A stretch of 64,000 bases of DNA from BJ22 sp021298375. Its GTDB lineage: Bacteria > Planctomycetota > Planctomycetia > Pirellulales > Pirellulaceae. The notes beneath the pieces were generated by a model that was given only the letters and a program-made list of their open reading frames with translations, was not told the DNA's origin and ran no database searches. Shown piece by piece: positions 35,018-44,789 of this stretch; the first letter of the stretch is position 1; every line of letters begins with the position of its first letter. Location of the stretch: assembly GCA_046343015.1 (NCBI GenBank), contig JBKDOL010000049.1:1-64000 (forward strand), written 5' to 3'. A program made the position numbers and the translations under genes.

Positions 35018-35965
35018 CTATTGATCGGTAACGTTCGTCTCGCCGCCGTCTCGGGTCCCCCAAGCCCCCAAAATGTCCAGCCCAATCGACTCGCGGACGA
35101 ACTCGACATGTCCGTCCACAAAAGCAAACATCGCCCCCGCCGGGTGGTAACTGCTGAAGCACAATTCCTTGGACTCAATATCGTTCAGCGCCTTGTTGCG
35201 AAACAGGTTGATGCGAATCGCAGCTGACCCCAGACATTCCGACGCATTGATTCCATTGAGTTCGTCCGTGGAGCCGATGTACCAGTGGTCGACCGCCTGT
35301 TCGTTGCCCACCGGATCGGTTCCGATCATTTGATAGTCAAAAATCGCTTCGCCCAGCATGATCGTCTGCGAACTCCCATCGCGGACATCTGCCATCCGTA
35401 CAGCGCTGTTGTTAAAAAGCATGCCGTCGACCCGGGGTGATCCCACTACGGGAGCGGGGCCCGATTCGCGGGTCAAAATCCCGGTGGCGCAGGCGAGGTA
35501 GTTGCACGGTTGGCGGTCGGGGATTCCCTCGAAGTCGGTGATGCTGACCGCCGGTTGCGAGGGACATTGAAAGACAGGAAGCGGGACCGCGCAGGCCAAG
35601 GCATTTGGCCCCGAGTTCCAAGGCTGTCCAAATTGCAGCGTGCTGTAGAGATTCCCCTGTTCCAGGTAAGGCAGCAATCTCGCCTGCCAAAGCGTGCGAC
35701 TGGGCCACTCAAAGCCCGAGACAAATTTCTGATTGGCTTCGTGATAATTCAACAAGGCAACAATCTGCTGCCGAATCTGATTCGAACACTGGGTTCGCCG
35801 GGCGGATTCCCGAATCGCTTGAATGGCCGGAAAGAGCAAGCCGAGGAGAATCCCAATCACGGCAATCACGACCAGCAACTCCACCAGCGTAAAACCGCGG
35901 CGCGTCTGAGCGAGACCATTGCGGCGGGGGGAAACCGCTGCCTGGAAAATAGAAGCAGGCAACAT
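35018..35965 (-). CDS. DUF1559 family prepilin-like H-X9-DG protein
   Basis: A 315-residue protein with a type IV pilin-like N-terminus (RRGFTLVELLVVIAVIGILL, residues 22-41), cleavable by a prepilin peptidase after Gly and followed by a long hydrophobic helix, then the DUF1559 region (ARRTQCSNQIRQQIVALLNY, ARLLPYLEQGNLY) and the C-terminal H-X9-DG signature (HPAGAMFAFVDGHVEFV). These proteins are very numerous in planctomycetes and probably form pseudopilin-like surface or secretion structures; the role is not known. It stands alone between thrS and the TIM-barrel gene. Confidence 0.9.
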   Translation of the reverse strand: MLPASIFQAAVSPRRNGLAQTRRGFTLVELLVVIAVIGILLGLLFPAIQAIRESARRTQCSNQIRQQIVALLNYHEANQKFVSGFEWPSRTLWQARLLPYLEQGNLYSTLQFGQPWNSGPNALACAVPLPVFQCPSQPAVSITDFEGIPDRQPCNYLACATGILTRESGPAPVVGSPRVDGMLFNNSAVRMADVRDGSSQTIMLGEAIFDYQMIGTDPVGNEQAVDHWYIGSTDELNGINASECLGSAAIRINLFRNKALNDIESKELCFSSYHPAGAMFAFVDGHVEFVRESIGLDILGAWGTRDGGETNVTDQ

Positions 35966-36041
35966 GGTTCACCCTCAGTGGCTGGGAAATGTGAGGCAAT
36001 CGCATCGGCTTCCCTCATTCTCTGGCCCCGTCTCCCCAGAT

Positions 36042-36866
36042 TCAACCTGATTTCTGCTCCATTTGCCGAAGATAATTGAGACTTTGTCGGGCGATTACTT
36101 CGGGGCCGGGAGCATAATCAAAGACCTCGACACTCAACCAGCCCTGATAGCAATCGGCCAAATCATCCCAGAACGCGCGATAGTCGACTGTGCCCATTCC
36201 TGGCCCGAGGCGATTCGGGTCGTTGGCATGAAAGTGCACGAGCCAGGGAGCATACCGGCGAATCAACTCACCGTATCCCAGTTGCTCGGTGCTCATTGCC
36301 TTGACGTCCAAGTGCAGGCGAATCTGGGAAGAGCCAACCGCTTCGATCAGCCGCACGGCGGATTCGGCCGTCTGCAGGAAATTGGTTTCTTCGGGGCCCA
36401 GAGGTTCCAGTCCCAAGACCACTCCGCGCTCGGCCAGCACCGGCGCTAGTTGGGAGAACAACTCAGCTGCCCGGGCTTCGCCATCGGCATGCCTTGTCCC
36501 CGACTCGAGACTTCTCTGCTGCGGTGAGCCAAAGACCAGAATCCTGCCGCCGAGGTCCGCGCACAGGTCGGCCAAACCCTCAAGGTATTCCAGGGTTCGC
36601 TGCCGAGTCTTCCGGTCTGCAGTCGTTAGATGCAGCCCTTTGGTTCGAGCCAACAGCCAGTGCAGGCCAACCACCTCCAAACCGGAAGAGGTGATGGTCC
36701 TGCTAATCTCGGCTCGTGCCGCGGGCGAAAGCTCCAGTGGCTGCTCAGCCAGCGTAAAAGGTGCCAGCTCCAGACCTTCGTAGCCCCATTCCCGGCAGCG
36801 GGCACTGGTTTCCGCGAGCGTCCAGCCTTCAAACAGTTCATTGCAGATGGCTAAGCGGTGGCTCAT
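36042..36866 (-). CDS. Sugar phosphate isomerase/epimerase-like TIM-barrel protein
   Basis: A 274-residue protein of the xylose isomerase-like TIM-barrel family. The sequence shows repeated beta-alpha units with likely metal/substrate residues at barrel ends: GYEGLELAPF, LEVVGLHWLL, LGLEPLGPEETNF, IRLHLDVKAMS, WLVHFHANDPNRLGPGMG and WLSVEVFDY. The conserved Glu, Asp, His and Glu needed for a divalent metal site are present. Substrate cannot be told; planctomycetes have many such proteins in sugar and inositol metabolism. The next gene, mtaB, is divergent. Confidence 0.82.
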   Translation of the reverse strand: MSHRLAICNELFEGWTLAETSARCREWGYEGLELAPFTLAEQPLELSPAARAEISRTITSSGLEVVGLHWLLARTKGLHLTTADRKTRQRTLEYLEGLADLCADLGGRILVFGSPQQRSLESGTRHADGEARAAELFSQLAPVLAERGVVLGLEPLGPEETNFLQTAESAVRLIEAVGSSQIRLHLDVKAMSTEQLGYGELIRRYAPWLVHFHANDPNRLGPGMGTVDYRAFWDDLADCYQGWLSVEVFDYAPGPEVIARQSLNYLRQMEQKSG

Positions 36867-36953
36867 GGTAGATTCCGGAGAACAATTCGTTCAGGCGTAA
36901 GGCAAGTTTCCCCAACCCGCCCTCCCCTGCCCTTTTTCGTGTTCGAGTCGGTT

Positions 36954-36985
36954 GATTATCATCGTAGCGGATTATCATCGTAGCG
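36954..36985. repeat. 16-bp perfect tandem duplication upstream of mtaB
   Basis: GATTATCATCGTAGCG occurs twice without a gap, 29 bp before the mtaB start, in the 147-bp divergent region. It could affect expression of mtaB or the TIM-barrel gene. Confidence 0.92.
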
Positions 36986-37013
36986 AGCCCCGTTCGCAAA
37001 CCTGACGCACTCT

Positions 37014-38312
37014 TTGGAACGTTTTCTTGACCGTTGGTCCCTCGTGACTGCCAAACTCAAAACCTACACTCTCGGTTGCAAGGTCAACCAGTACGAAACC
37101 GAATTTGTCCGGCAGGGATTGCTGCGCGCCGGATACCAGGATGTGGCGGAAGATGAGACTGCCGATGTCTGCATTGTGAACACCTGTACCGTCACGGCTG
37201 AAGGAGACTCCAAAAGCCGGCAGGTGATTCGGCGGCTTCACAAGGACAATCCCGACGCCCGGATTGTCGTGATGGGCTGCTACGCGACTCGGGCTCCAGA
37301 CGAGGTCCGCCGCCTGCCTGGCGTGGTCGAGGTCGTGACTGACAAGCGGGAACTCCCCGATTTGCTGGGGAGGCATGGAGTTGTTGACTTGCCAACCGGG
37401 ATCGCTGGACTGACCGGGCACCGCCGAGCCTTCGTCAAAGTGCAGGACGGCTGTTTGCTGAATTGCAGCTACTGCATCATTCCCAAGGTCCGACAGCAAA
37501 TGTACAGCCGCCAGCTCGAGGACGTGCTCCGAGAGATCGAGGGTCTGGAACAGAATGGCTATCAGGAGGTGGTCCTGACCGGGATTCACCTCGGGCACTA
37601 TGGGGTGGATTTCAATCGCGGTTTGCCGCGCCAGGAGTGGACGCGATTGGCGACGCTGGTTCGGCAGATTTGCCGCCGCACAACCCGCCTCCGCGTGCGA
37701 CTCTCCAGCATCGAGGCGACGGAAGTGACCCGCGAGCTAATCGACATCATGGTCGAGTATGCCGAACGAGTCTGCCCCCACCTGCATGTCTGCCTGCAGA
37801 GCGGCAGCGACCGGATTTTGAGGCTGATGCGGCGGCGTTGGTCCGCCAAACGAATTATCGACCGTTGCCAGCTGGTGGCGGAGCGATTGGCTCGTCCCGC
37901 ATTCACGACGGATGTGATTGTCGGTTTTCCGGGGGAGACCGCCGAAGACTTCGCCGCGACTGAAAGCGTTTGTCGCCAAATCGGTTTTGCCAAACTCCAC
38001 GTGTTCCCCTTCAGCCCCCGCCGGGGTACCGCTGCCGCAGAAATGTCGGAGCAGGTCGACGGCAACATCAAAGCGGCACGGGTTGACAAGCTGATGGAAC
38101 TCGACCGCGAATTGCGCGGCGTCTATCTCGATCAACTGTTGGGCTCGGAAATCACCGTCATGGCTGAGCAACCGGTGGCTGGTCGCTGGGTGGGAACCAG
38201 CTGCCGCGCCGTGACTGCCGCCGTCGCGACCAGTCGCCCGATCGTCCGCGGCGAACTCATCAAAGCCCGCGTTCTGGGCCGAGACGGTGAGCAGCTCAGC
38301 TGCCAAGGCTGA
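37014..38312 (+). CDS. mtaB: tRNA threonylcarbamoyladenosine methylthiotransferase
   Basis: A protein of about 432 residues that adds a methylthio group to t6A37 in tRNA by radical SAM chemistry. The N-terminal UPF0004 domain has its three cluster Cys in TYTLGCKVNQYE, VNTCTVT and GCYATRAP; the radical SAM cluster is DGCLLNCSYCIIPKVR near residue 146; VIVGFPGETAEDF and LHVFPFSPRRGTA are typical of MtaB rather than MiaB. The C-terminal TRAM-like part ends ELIKARVLGRDGEQL. Two starts are possible, TTG at 37014 or GTG at 37044, neither with a good ribosome site; the second lies ten codons nearer the conserved domain. Confidence 0.9.
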   Translation: MERFLDRWSLVTAKLKTYTLGCKVNQYETEFVRQGLLRAGYQDVAEDETADVCIVNTCTVTAEGDSKSRQVIRRLHKDNPDARIVVMGCYATRAPDEVRRLPGVVEVVTDKRELPDLLGRHGVVDLPTGIAGLTGHRRAFVKVQDGCLLNCSYCIIPKVRQQMYSRQLEDVLREIEGLEQNGYQEVVLTGIHLGHYGVDFNRGLPRQEWTRLATLVRQICRRTTRLRVRLSSIEATEVTRELIDIMVEYAERVCPHLHVCLQSGSDRILRLMRRRWSAKRIIDRCQLVAERLARPAFTTDVIVGFPGETAEDFAATESVCRQIGFAKLHVFPFSPRRGTAAAEMSEQVDGNIKAARVDKLMELDRELRGVYLDQLLGSEITVMAEQPVAGRWVGTSCRAVTAAVATSRPIVRGELIKARVLGRDGEQLSCQG

Positions 38313-38414
38313 TGCTGCTCAAATAGCCGGCCATGGTTTGCCGCCGCAGCGCAGGAGTTTGCCGCCGCGCCATTGGGTTGGAGCGGCCTCGGCCGAGTCG
38401 AGCCGAAGTGTCTT

Positions 38415-38459
38415 GGCCCAGTCCAACTACTGCCAGTCCGATTACTGCCAGTCCGATTA
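38415..38459 (-). repeat. 15-bp tandem repeat beginning at the S9 peptidase stop codon
   Basis: Coding-strand unit TAATCGGACTGGCAG. The first copy starts at the stop (38459), the second (38444) is identical, and the third (38429) matches 10/15 and begins with TAG. All three stops are in the same frame. Confidence 0.94.
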
Positions 38460-40592
38460 CTTCGCACCGGGCGGGCAGTAGTTCCTCAGCCATGCGAAAA
38501 TCTCGTCGTGCCAGAACTTGCTGTTGGCCGGCTTATTAACCCAGTGGCCTTCATCGGGGAAGTTGATCAGCTTGCTCGGAACGCCCAAGCGTTGCAACGT
38601 GGTAAACAACTGCAGGCCTTCGCTGACCGGCACCCGGAAATCGAGGTCATTGTGAATGATCAGCATTGGCGTCTTGAAGTTCTGGGCAAACCGGTGGGGT
38701 GAGTACTTCTCGTAGGAGTCGCGATTGACCCAGGGCGGGCCGCCGTGTTCCCATTCGTCAAACCAGACTTCTTCGGTCGTGGCGTACATGCTGTCGAAGT
38801 TGTAGACGCCGCAATGCGTGACCAGTGTCTTGAACTTGTCGGTTTGACCTTGGAACCAGTTCATCATGTAACCGCCAAAGGATGCGCCGGCAGCGAACAT
38901 TCGATCGCGGTCAACGAACGGCTTGGTTTCCAGCCACTCCAGACCTTTCATCAGGTCTTCGTAGCATTTTCCACCCCAGTCACCGCTGATCTCGTCGGTG
39001 TACTTCTGGCCGAAGCCAGTCGAGCCTCGCGGGTTGGGGAGTGCGACGACGTAGCCCTGAGCGGCCCAAACCTGGGGATTCCAGCGGTTGCTCCAGGAGT
39101 TCATCCATGCTCCCTGGGGTCCGCCATGAACCAGAAACGCCAAAGGCCATTTTTTCGCCGGGTCGAATCCCGGCGGATAGACCAACCACATTTGCATCGG
39201 CGTGCCGCCCGCTCCGGGCACCGTCACGCTTTCAATTTTGCCCCAGGCGATATCCGACTGGAGTTGCTTGTTGAATGAGCCCACCGGTACCAATCGCCCC
39301 GTCTCGCTGGTCTGCTCGCCGACGAACACGCCGGGCGGTGAGTCCAGTCGCGAAGCCAGCACGGCGAATCGACCGGTCGACGGCGAGATGCTCAAGCCAC
39401 CGATGCTCACACTGTCGACTGGCGCTTGGGGATTCGTCAGCCGGACCGGAGACTTGCCGTCGGCCGCCACGGTAAAGATCTTCGAAACGCCTCCATCCTC
39501 GGCAGAGAACACTACCAGTTGATCAGCCCCGGTTTTGGTCCAGTGAATCCCTTCCACAGAACGATCGAGGTCCGCAGTCAAGGCCCGCGGCTCACTCGTC
39601 AGCTTGCCGCTTGGTTCACAAGGGGCGATCCAGGCGACCCAGCGGTCGGCTTCCGAGCCGGGAACGGCCTGAGCCCGCCAAGCCAGCCATTTGCCATCGG
39701 GCGAAAAAGCTGGCGCGCCGTCGGCGGCCCCGTTTTTGGTCAGCGCATCCCAAGTTGGCGTCCCGCCCGTGACCGGCACGCGGCAGAGGTCGTGGTTGGT
39801 ATTCCAAGCCTCGTTCTCGCCCGGCACCGCAGTGAAAATCAAGTGCGAGCTGTCGGGACTGAAGCAGAAATCATCACCGACAGAAAAGGTCATCGAGGTG
39901 GGATAGGCATCGCGATCGCCGGGAGTCACGTCTTTGGGCTCGCCCGCAGTCCCCTCCGCGGGATCAAACGAAATCACAAACAGGTGCTGCCGCTTGTTCT
40001 CGACGTAACTGTCCCAGTGGCGGAAAAACAGCCGATCAAAGACTTTGGCTTTGACTGGGTTCTTCTCGTTTGCTTCGGCGCGATCCTTGTTCAGTTTGTC
40101 GCTTTCGGCAAACGGCTTGTGGGAGTATTCCGGCCAGATGGCTGAGACGAAGGCGATGCTCTTTCCGTTCGGGGCCCAGACTCCGGTCGCCGCTTCGGTG
40201 GAAATCGAAGTCAGCTGACGGGCTTCGCCGCCGCTCAGGTCGATCACCCACAACTGCATGCTGCCGGAGCGGGTCGACTGAAACAGAATCCGCTTGCCGT
40301 CCGGGCTCCAGCGGGGATTGAGATCCTTCTTGGGGGTCGTTGTCAGCTGCCGCGCGGTCTCGGGACGGGCCACATCGGCCAGCCAGAGATTCGAACTGGT
40401 CGAGTTTCCCTCCAGATTGACCGTCGTCACCACGAAGACAACCTGCTTTCCATCGGGGCTGATTTGGGGATCGGCAATCCGTCGGATTTGGAACAGGTCA
40501 TCGACTTTCATTGCCCGAGGGGATTGGGCTGGGCTGGCGGCAGTCATCAGAGCAACACTCACAAGCAACAAGACAGAGAGCAACGTTTTCAT
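38457..40592 (-). CDS. S9 family serine peptidase (prolyl oligopeptidase type)
   Basis: A 711-residue exported protein with a signal peptide (LLSVLLLVSVALMTAASPA), an N-terminal beta-propeller built from WD-like/PD40 repeats (KQVVFVV, RWSPDGKRILFQST, AFSPDGKWLAWRA) and a C-terminal alpha/beta hydrolase domain. The catalytic Ser is in GASFGGYMMNW, the Asp in HNDLDFRVP and the His in DEGHWVNKP, in the order of S9. It probably trims peptides in the periplasm. It starts 53 bp downstream of the M16 peptidase stop, same strand, suggesting a two-peptidase operon. The frame is open upstream, but ATG at 40592 begins the signal peptide. Its stop lies in a 15-bp tandem repeat. Confidence 0.93.
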   Translation of the reverse strand: MKTLLSVLLLVSVALMTAASPAQSPRAMKVDDLFQIRRIADPQISPDGKQVVFVVTTVNLEGNSTSSNLWLADVARPETARQLTTTPKKDLNPRWSPDGKRILFQSTRSGSMQLWVIDLSGGEARQLTSISTEAATGVWAPNGKSIAFVSAIWPEYSHKPFAESDKLNKDRAEANEKNPVKAKVFDRLFFRHWDSYVENKRQHLFVISFDPAEGTAGEPKDVTPGDRDAYPTSMTFSVGDDFCFSPDSSHLIFTAVPGENEAWNTNHDLCRVPVTGGTPTWDALTKNGAADGAPAFSPDGKWLAWRAQAVPGSEADRWVAWIAPCEPSGKLTSEPRALTADLDRSVEGIHWTKTGADQLVVFSAEDGGVSKIFTVAADGKSPVRLTNPQAPVDSVSIGGLSISPSTGRFAVLASRLDSPPGVFVGEQTSETGRLVPVGSFNKQLQSDIAWGKIESVTVPGAGGTPMQMWLVYPPGFDPAKKWPLAFLVHGGPQGAWMNSWSNRWNPQVWAAQGYVVALPNPRGSTGFGQKYTDEISGDWGGKCYEDLMKGLEWLETKPFVDRDRMFAAGASFGGYMMNWFQGQTDKFKTLVTHCGVYNFDSMYATTEEVWFDEWEHGGPPWVNRDSYEKYSPHRFAQNFKTPMLIIHNDLDFRVPVSEGLQLFTTLQRLGVPSKLINFPDEGHWVNKPANSKFWHDEIFAWLRNYCPPGAK

Positions 40593-40645
40593 TGGGATTA
40601 CCCCGATCACAAGTCCTGAACTCGAAGCCAAGAGAACGAGCGAGC

Positions 40646-43405
40646 TTACTTCTTTTCGCCTTCGCCGGCGGCGGCATTGGCCTTTTCGAAGTCACCCGCG
40701 GTGATGATGATCAGTCGCTGCTTGTCGAGCAGATTCTTGATCACGGCATCGACCCGCTCCTTGGTCAGCAAGCGGATCTTCTGGTCGCTTTCGGCCTGGA
40801 ACTTCATGCTCCGGCCGGTTTCGAGATTTTTCAGCAGCAATCCAGCCAACTGTCCATCGTTGGCCCGGGCGCCCTTGCGGGTTTCCAGATAGCTGGAAAC
40901 GGCATTGTTCAGTTCCTCTGCCTGCACTCCGCTTTCGACGAACCGTCCGACTTCCTCGTCAATGGTCCCAACGACCTTTTCCGTATTCTCCGGATTAGAA
41001 ATCGCAAACATCATCAGCATCGAGCGTTCATCCTGCGAGTCAGCCTGCACCATGGAGCCAACCCCGTAGGAGAGGCCTTCCTTTTTCCGCACCCGGTCGG
41101 CCAGTCGCGAAGCAAGCGGTCCGCCCCCGAGGACATAGTTGGCCACGGCCAGAGCTTCGTAGTCGGGATGATCATCGCGCAGCGGCAGCATCATTCCCGC
41201 GATGTAAACGGCATTGGCCTTGTCGGGGGTGTTGATCTTGGTCCGCTTCCCGGCCAGACCCGTGATCGCCGGTTCCGGGATTCGGGCATAAGCCTCTTTA
41301 GTGGTCCACCCGGCAAACAGCTTGTCGAGCTGTTCTCGAGTTGCGGCCGGGTCAAAGTCGCCAACGACAGCGATCTGACCATGTTGGCCGCCAACAAAGC
41401 GGTCATGCAAGTCGCGGATTTGCTCGACCTTGACGGCGTTCATCCGCGCGATGCTTTCGTCAATCGTCGGGGCATAACGCGGATCGTCTTGCTCGTAAGG
41501 CGAAAAGACGCGTTGGAATTCGGTGACCGCCAAGCCTTGCGGATCGGATTTCATCTGTTCCATCTGGGCGACGTTTTCACGGCGGACGATCTCCAGCTCA
41601 CTGTCGGCAAAAGCGGGTTCCTTCAAAGCCTGCTCCAGGAGCTTCAGCACCTCGGGCAGATTCTCCCGCTTGGTTTGAATCGAGAACTGCAGTGAACCCG
41701 GAGCACCTGTGAAACTGAGCGTGGCCCTCAGATTATCCAGCGCGTCGCGGAATTGCTGGAAACTCAGCTGCTTCGTGCCGCGGCTGAGCATGCTGCCCAT
41801 CAGGGCTGCCGCGGTCGCTTGGCCGCGCATCGATTCCAGCGTTCCAAAGTCGAGCTTGCCAACCACGTTCACGCGCGAGTCGCGGGTCTTCTTGGGCAGC
41901 ATGGCGATTTTGAGCCCGCTCGAAAGCTCGCCGGTCAGCAGCCGACTCTCAATGTTCTCCGGGGTCGGTTCAAAGCTCTCGCCCGCGGCAATTTTCGCCC
42001 GGCCCTTGTAGTCGCCCACCAGTTCCTTGACTTTGGGCTGGGAAGCCAGGGGAGCCCGGACCGGTTCGGTTGTCGGGATAAACAGCCCGACGGTGCGATT
42101 GCTCGGCACGCACCAGGCCTTGGCGACCCGCTGCACATCGGCGGCAGTGACTTTTTCGAGGCGGTCGCGATGAATGAAGAACAATCGCCAATCGCCGTAG
42201 GCCCGCCATTCCGAGAGCTCGATTGCCATCGCTTCGGTATTGGCAAAGGTCTGTTCGCGCTCCTTGAGCAAACGCTGTACGGCCCGTTTCACATCGTCCT
42301 CTGAAACGCCGTCGTTTCCGACCGCTTCGATCGTCTCCAGCATCCGGTTCTTTGCGGTTTCAAGGTCTTTTTCCTTGGACACTTCGCAGAAGGCGAGCAG
42401 CATCCCCGGATCGTGGCCGGGAATATTGAAGGTGCTGGCGCTCGAGGCGATCCCTGACTCCACCAGATTCTTGTAGAGCAGCCCGCCCGGCTCCAAGCCG
42501 AGGATTTGACCGAGGACTTCGCAAACCACGAAGTCGGGGTCAGCCGCGGCCGGAATGTGGTAGCCAACTCCAGCCATCTGCACGTCGCCCACGCGACGCA
42601 ACACCACCACTCGCTCACCGTCCTGCACCGGCTCTTCGGTGTAGGTCTTGGGCAACTCGCGGTCTGGAGTCTTGAGCGACCCGAAGTACTTTTCCAGGAG
42701 TTCCAAAGCTTCCTTCTGCTCAAACTTTCCGGCGACGACCACCATGATGTTGTCGGGCTGGTAGTACTTGGAATAAAAGCGGCGGAGGTTGTCCAGAGGC
42801 ACCCGCTCGATGTCCGAACGGTTGCCGATCGTCGTTTTGCCGTAGTTGTGCCATTCGTAGGCGGTCGCCATCAGCCGCTGCATCAGGATCGAGGACGGGC
42901 TGTTTTCACCCATTTCGAACTCGTTGCGGACAACGGTCATTTCGCTCAGCAAGTCCTCGCCTTTGATCGTGCTGTTCAGCAGTCGATCCGCTTCCATCTT
43001 GATCGCAAACTCGAGGTTGTCATCCTTGGAGGGGAGCGTTTCAAAGTAATTGGTTCGGTCCAGCCAAGTCGTTCCATTCAGATTCAGCACGCCCCGATCC
43101 TTGAGCAACGCCGGAATGTCGTTGTGGGTTGGCGTTCCCTTGAAGAGCATGTGTTCGAGCAAGTGAGCCATGCCGGTCTCGCCGTAACCTTCGTGACGCG
43201 AACCGACCAGCACGGTCATGTTGACCGTAAAGTTCGGTTTCGAGTCGTCCGGGAACAACAGCACTTGAACGCCGTTGGACAGCCGGAATTCGGAAATGCC
43301 CTCCACCTCGGAAACCAGCTTGGTCTCTTGAGCACTCAAGCCGGTTACCAGCAAGGCGAGGAAAGAAAGAAGCAGCAAGGGAACTTGCAGGATGGTTCGA
43401 TTCAT
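40646..43405 (-). CDS. M16 family zinc metallopeptidase, two-domain secreted form
   Basis: A 919-residue pitrilysin-type protein. After a signal peptide (VPLLLLSFLALLVTGLSA) the first half has the inverted zinc motif HLLEH (context GMAHLLEHMLFKGTPTHND, residues about 70-88) and the distal Glu in NEFEMGENSP; the second half resembles the inactive partner domain and has GGPLASRLADRVRKKEGLSY. Active and inactive halves form a clam-shell chamber that degrades peptides. It is the first gene of a likely operon with the S9 peptidase. ATG at 43405 is chosen for the signal peptide; the frame is open 40 codons further. Confidence 0.93.
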   Translation of the reverse strand: MNRTILQVPLLLLSFLALLVTGLSAQETKLVSEVEGISEFRLSNGVQVLLFPDDSKPNFTVNMTVLVGSRHEGYGETGMAHLLEHMLFKGTPTHNDIPALLKDRGVLNLNGTTWLDRTNYFETLPSKDDNLEFAIKMEADRLLNSTIKGEDLLSEMTVVRNEFEMGENSPSSILMQRLMATAYEWHNYGKTTIGNRSDIERVPLDNLRRFYSKYYQPDNIMVVVAGKFEQKEALELLEKYFGSLKTPDRELPKTYTEEPVQDGERVVVLRRVGDVQMAGVGYHIPAAADPDFVVCEVLGQILGLEPGGLLYKNLVESGIASSASTFNIPGHDPGMLLAFCEVSKEKDLETAKNRMLETIEAVGNDGVSEDDVKRAVQRLLKEREQTFANTEAMAIELSEWRAYGDWRLFFIHRDRLEKVTAADVQRVAKAWCVPSNRTVGLFIPTTEPVRAPLASQPKVKELVGDYKGRAKIAAGESFEPTPENIESRLLTGELSSGLKIAMLPKKTRDSRVNVVGKLDFGTLESMRGQATAAALMGSMLSRGTKQLSFQQFRDALDNLRATLSFTGAPGSLQFSIQTKRENLPEVLKLLEQALKEPAFADSELEIVRRENVAQMEQMKSDPQGLAVTEFQRVFSPYEQDDPRYAPTIDESIARMNAVKVEQIRDLHDRFVGGQHGQIAVVGDFDPAATREQLDKLFAGWTTKEAYARIPEPAITGLAGKRTKINTPDKANAVYIAGMMLPLRDDHPDYEALAVANYVLGGGPLASRLADRVRKKEGLSYGVGSMVQADSQDERSMLMMFAISNPENTEKVVGTIDEEVGRFVESGVQAEELNNAVSSYLETRKGARANDGQLAGLLLKNLETGRSMKFQAESDQKIRLLTKERVDAVIKNLLDKQRLIIITAGDFEKANAAAGEGEKK

Positions 43406-43805
43406 GTGCGACTCTGGCGATGGGAGAAACAAACGATTGGTGAAAGAGGTGTCAAGCAAGCGGGCGGAACACCGCCGCAGCGTGGGCTCGGAAGGAATCC
43501 CCGCCCGTCCCGACCATCGTAACAATGGCCCGGAAAGTCAGAAAGGTGACGGCTTGAATGCAAGCCGTTAGAGCAGCTACAACGGCAGCGTGCCCGCCGA
43601 GCGTCACCGGCCTGCGGCCGGGGCTTTCCCTGGTTCGAAACCAAAGGACAAACCGGCGACGCAGCCGAGTTTTCGGTAGCTCTACCTTGGGAAAGGGCGA
43701 CAAGTTTCCACTGCGCAGCGAAAGGCTGGCGGAAGTGCGGGGCTGGCGAAGGTGCGGGGCTGGCGGCATGTGAGCGCTGGCGAAAGTTTATATGGCAGGA
43801 GTGAA
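43406..43805. other. Divergent gap between M16 peptidase and nitroreductase
   Basis: 400 bp with no gene I can support. It contains a 17-bp tandem repeat at 43724-43774 and, just before the nitroreductase start, GGCAGGAGTGAA as ribosome site. No clear promoter pair is visible. Confidence 0.5.
43724..43774. repeat. 17-bp tandem repeat upstream of the nitroreductase gene
   Basis: Copies GGCTGGCGGAAGTGCGG, GGCTGGCGAAGGTGCGG and a partial third GGCTGGCGGC lie head to tail, 30-80 bp before the nitroreductase start. Confidence 0.85.
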
Positions 43806-44477
43806 ATGAGTAACGAAGCCGGATTCGAGCAACTTGCGGCGTGGATTCGTCAGCGAAAAACCACCAAAGTGTTCGGCATGACCGAGCAGCCCGTTCAGCT
43901 CTCGCAGGAAATGGCCCAGCTTCACGATTCCGCAGTGCGACGAGCGATCGCCGCAGCCGGGCCAGCACCGTTCCATTTCGCTCGGAATATCGAGGGAATT
44001 GCCGAACCTTGGCGCGTGACGGCGCTTTGGTGGGAGGCCTGCCGCGGGCTCGCTGCCGAGTTGCCGAGCCTTTGTCCCGACCTCAAGCCCGGTAACAAAC
44101 TCCCCGCGATTCTCTCGGCCTGCGGCGCTTCAGTTCTGGTTCACTGGCTGCCGGCTACTGCGGATGAAATTGCCGACGCCGCCAAACGGGAGGAAACGAA
44201 TTTCGAGCACCTCGCGGCGGCAAGTGCCTACGTGCAGAATTTTCTGCTGCTGCTGACGGCAGCCGGCCTGGAAAGTTACTGGGCCTCGGCCAACCTTCTC
44301 GATTCGCCTCCGGTCAAAAGCCGCTTGGGCATTCCTGCCGGTCGAAAACTGCTCGGGGCGATCATGGTCGGCTACCCGCTGGAAGGAACGTCCGCTTTGG
44401 AGCGGGCTGGCGGGGGGAACCACACCAAGCGGAGTCCGGCTGAGGCCTGGAGCCGCGAACTCAGCCAACTGCGTTAG
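43806..44477 (+). CDS. Nitroreductase family protein
   Basis: A 223-residue FMN-type nitroreductase fold protein. Seen: IRQRKTTKVFG at the N-terminus where FMN phosphate ligands (RRS-type) usually lie, a middle region with DAAKREETNFEHLAAASAYV, and the C-terminal AGLESYWASANLLDSPPVKS and GAIMVGYPLEG typical of the family. Substrate is unknown; such enzymes use NAD(P)H to reduce quinones, nitro compounds or other acceptors, usually as dimers. ATG at 43806 has AGGAG nearby. The neighbours do not indicate a pathway. Confidence 0.85.
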   Translation: MSNEAGFEQLAAWIRQRKTTKVFGMTEQPVQLSQEMAQLHDSAVRRAIAAAGPAPFHFARNIEGIAEPWRVTALWWEACRGLAAELPSLCPDLKPGNKLPAILSACGASVLVHWLPATADEIADAAKREETNFEHLAAASAYVQNFLLLLTAAGLESYWASANLLDSPPVKSRLGIPAGRKLLGAIMVGYPLEGTSALERAGGGNHTKRSPAEAWSRELSQLR

Positions 44478-44789
44478 CCTCCGAGGGGAGTTGCCTCGCG
44501 CGCGGGGTAAACCCTGGCGGGGCACAAACCATCGGGATGATGGTCGCATTCGAGGCGGTCGGCTGCTTGTATTCGAGCAGTAAGGGCGCTGGCAACCGGG
44601 CGGCAGTCAAGCTACCGCCTCGGCCCTGCCAACGGGTGAATTCCCTGCCCCGGCCGCCGAACTCCCGCGTCCCATTTCGCATGCCATATGGCCCATTTGC
44701 AGTCGGCTCTCTTCCCGACCGTGCAGGCAGACCGCTAAAATTCTCGTACCGATTTCCACCTCTTCCTTTCCAGCCCTTCCCGGATCGCC
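44478..44789. other. Intergenic region before the S41 peptidase gene
   Basis: 312 bp. I see no gene, repeat or terminator. TAAAAT at about 44737 could be a -10 element for the S41 gene but lacks a convincing -35. Confidence 0.4.
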
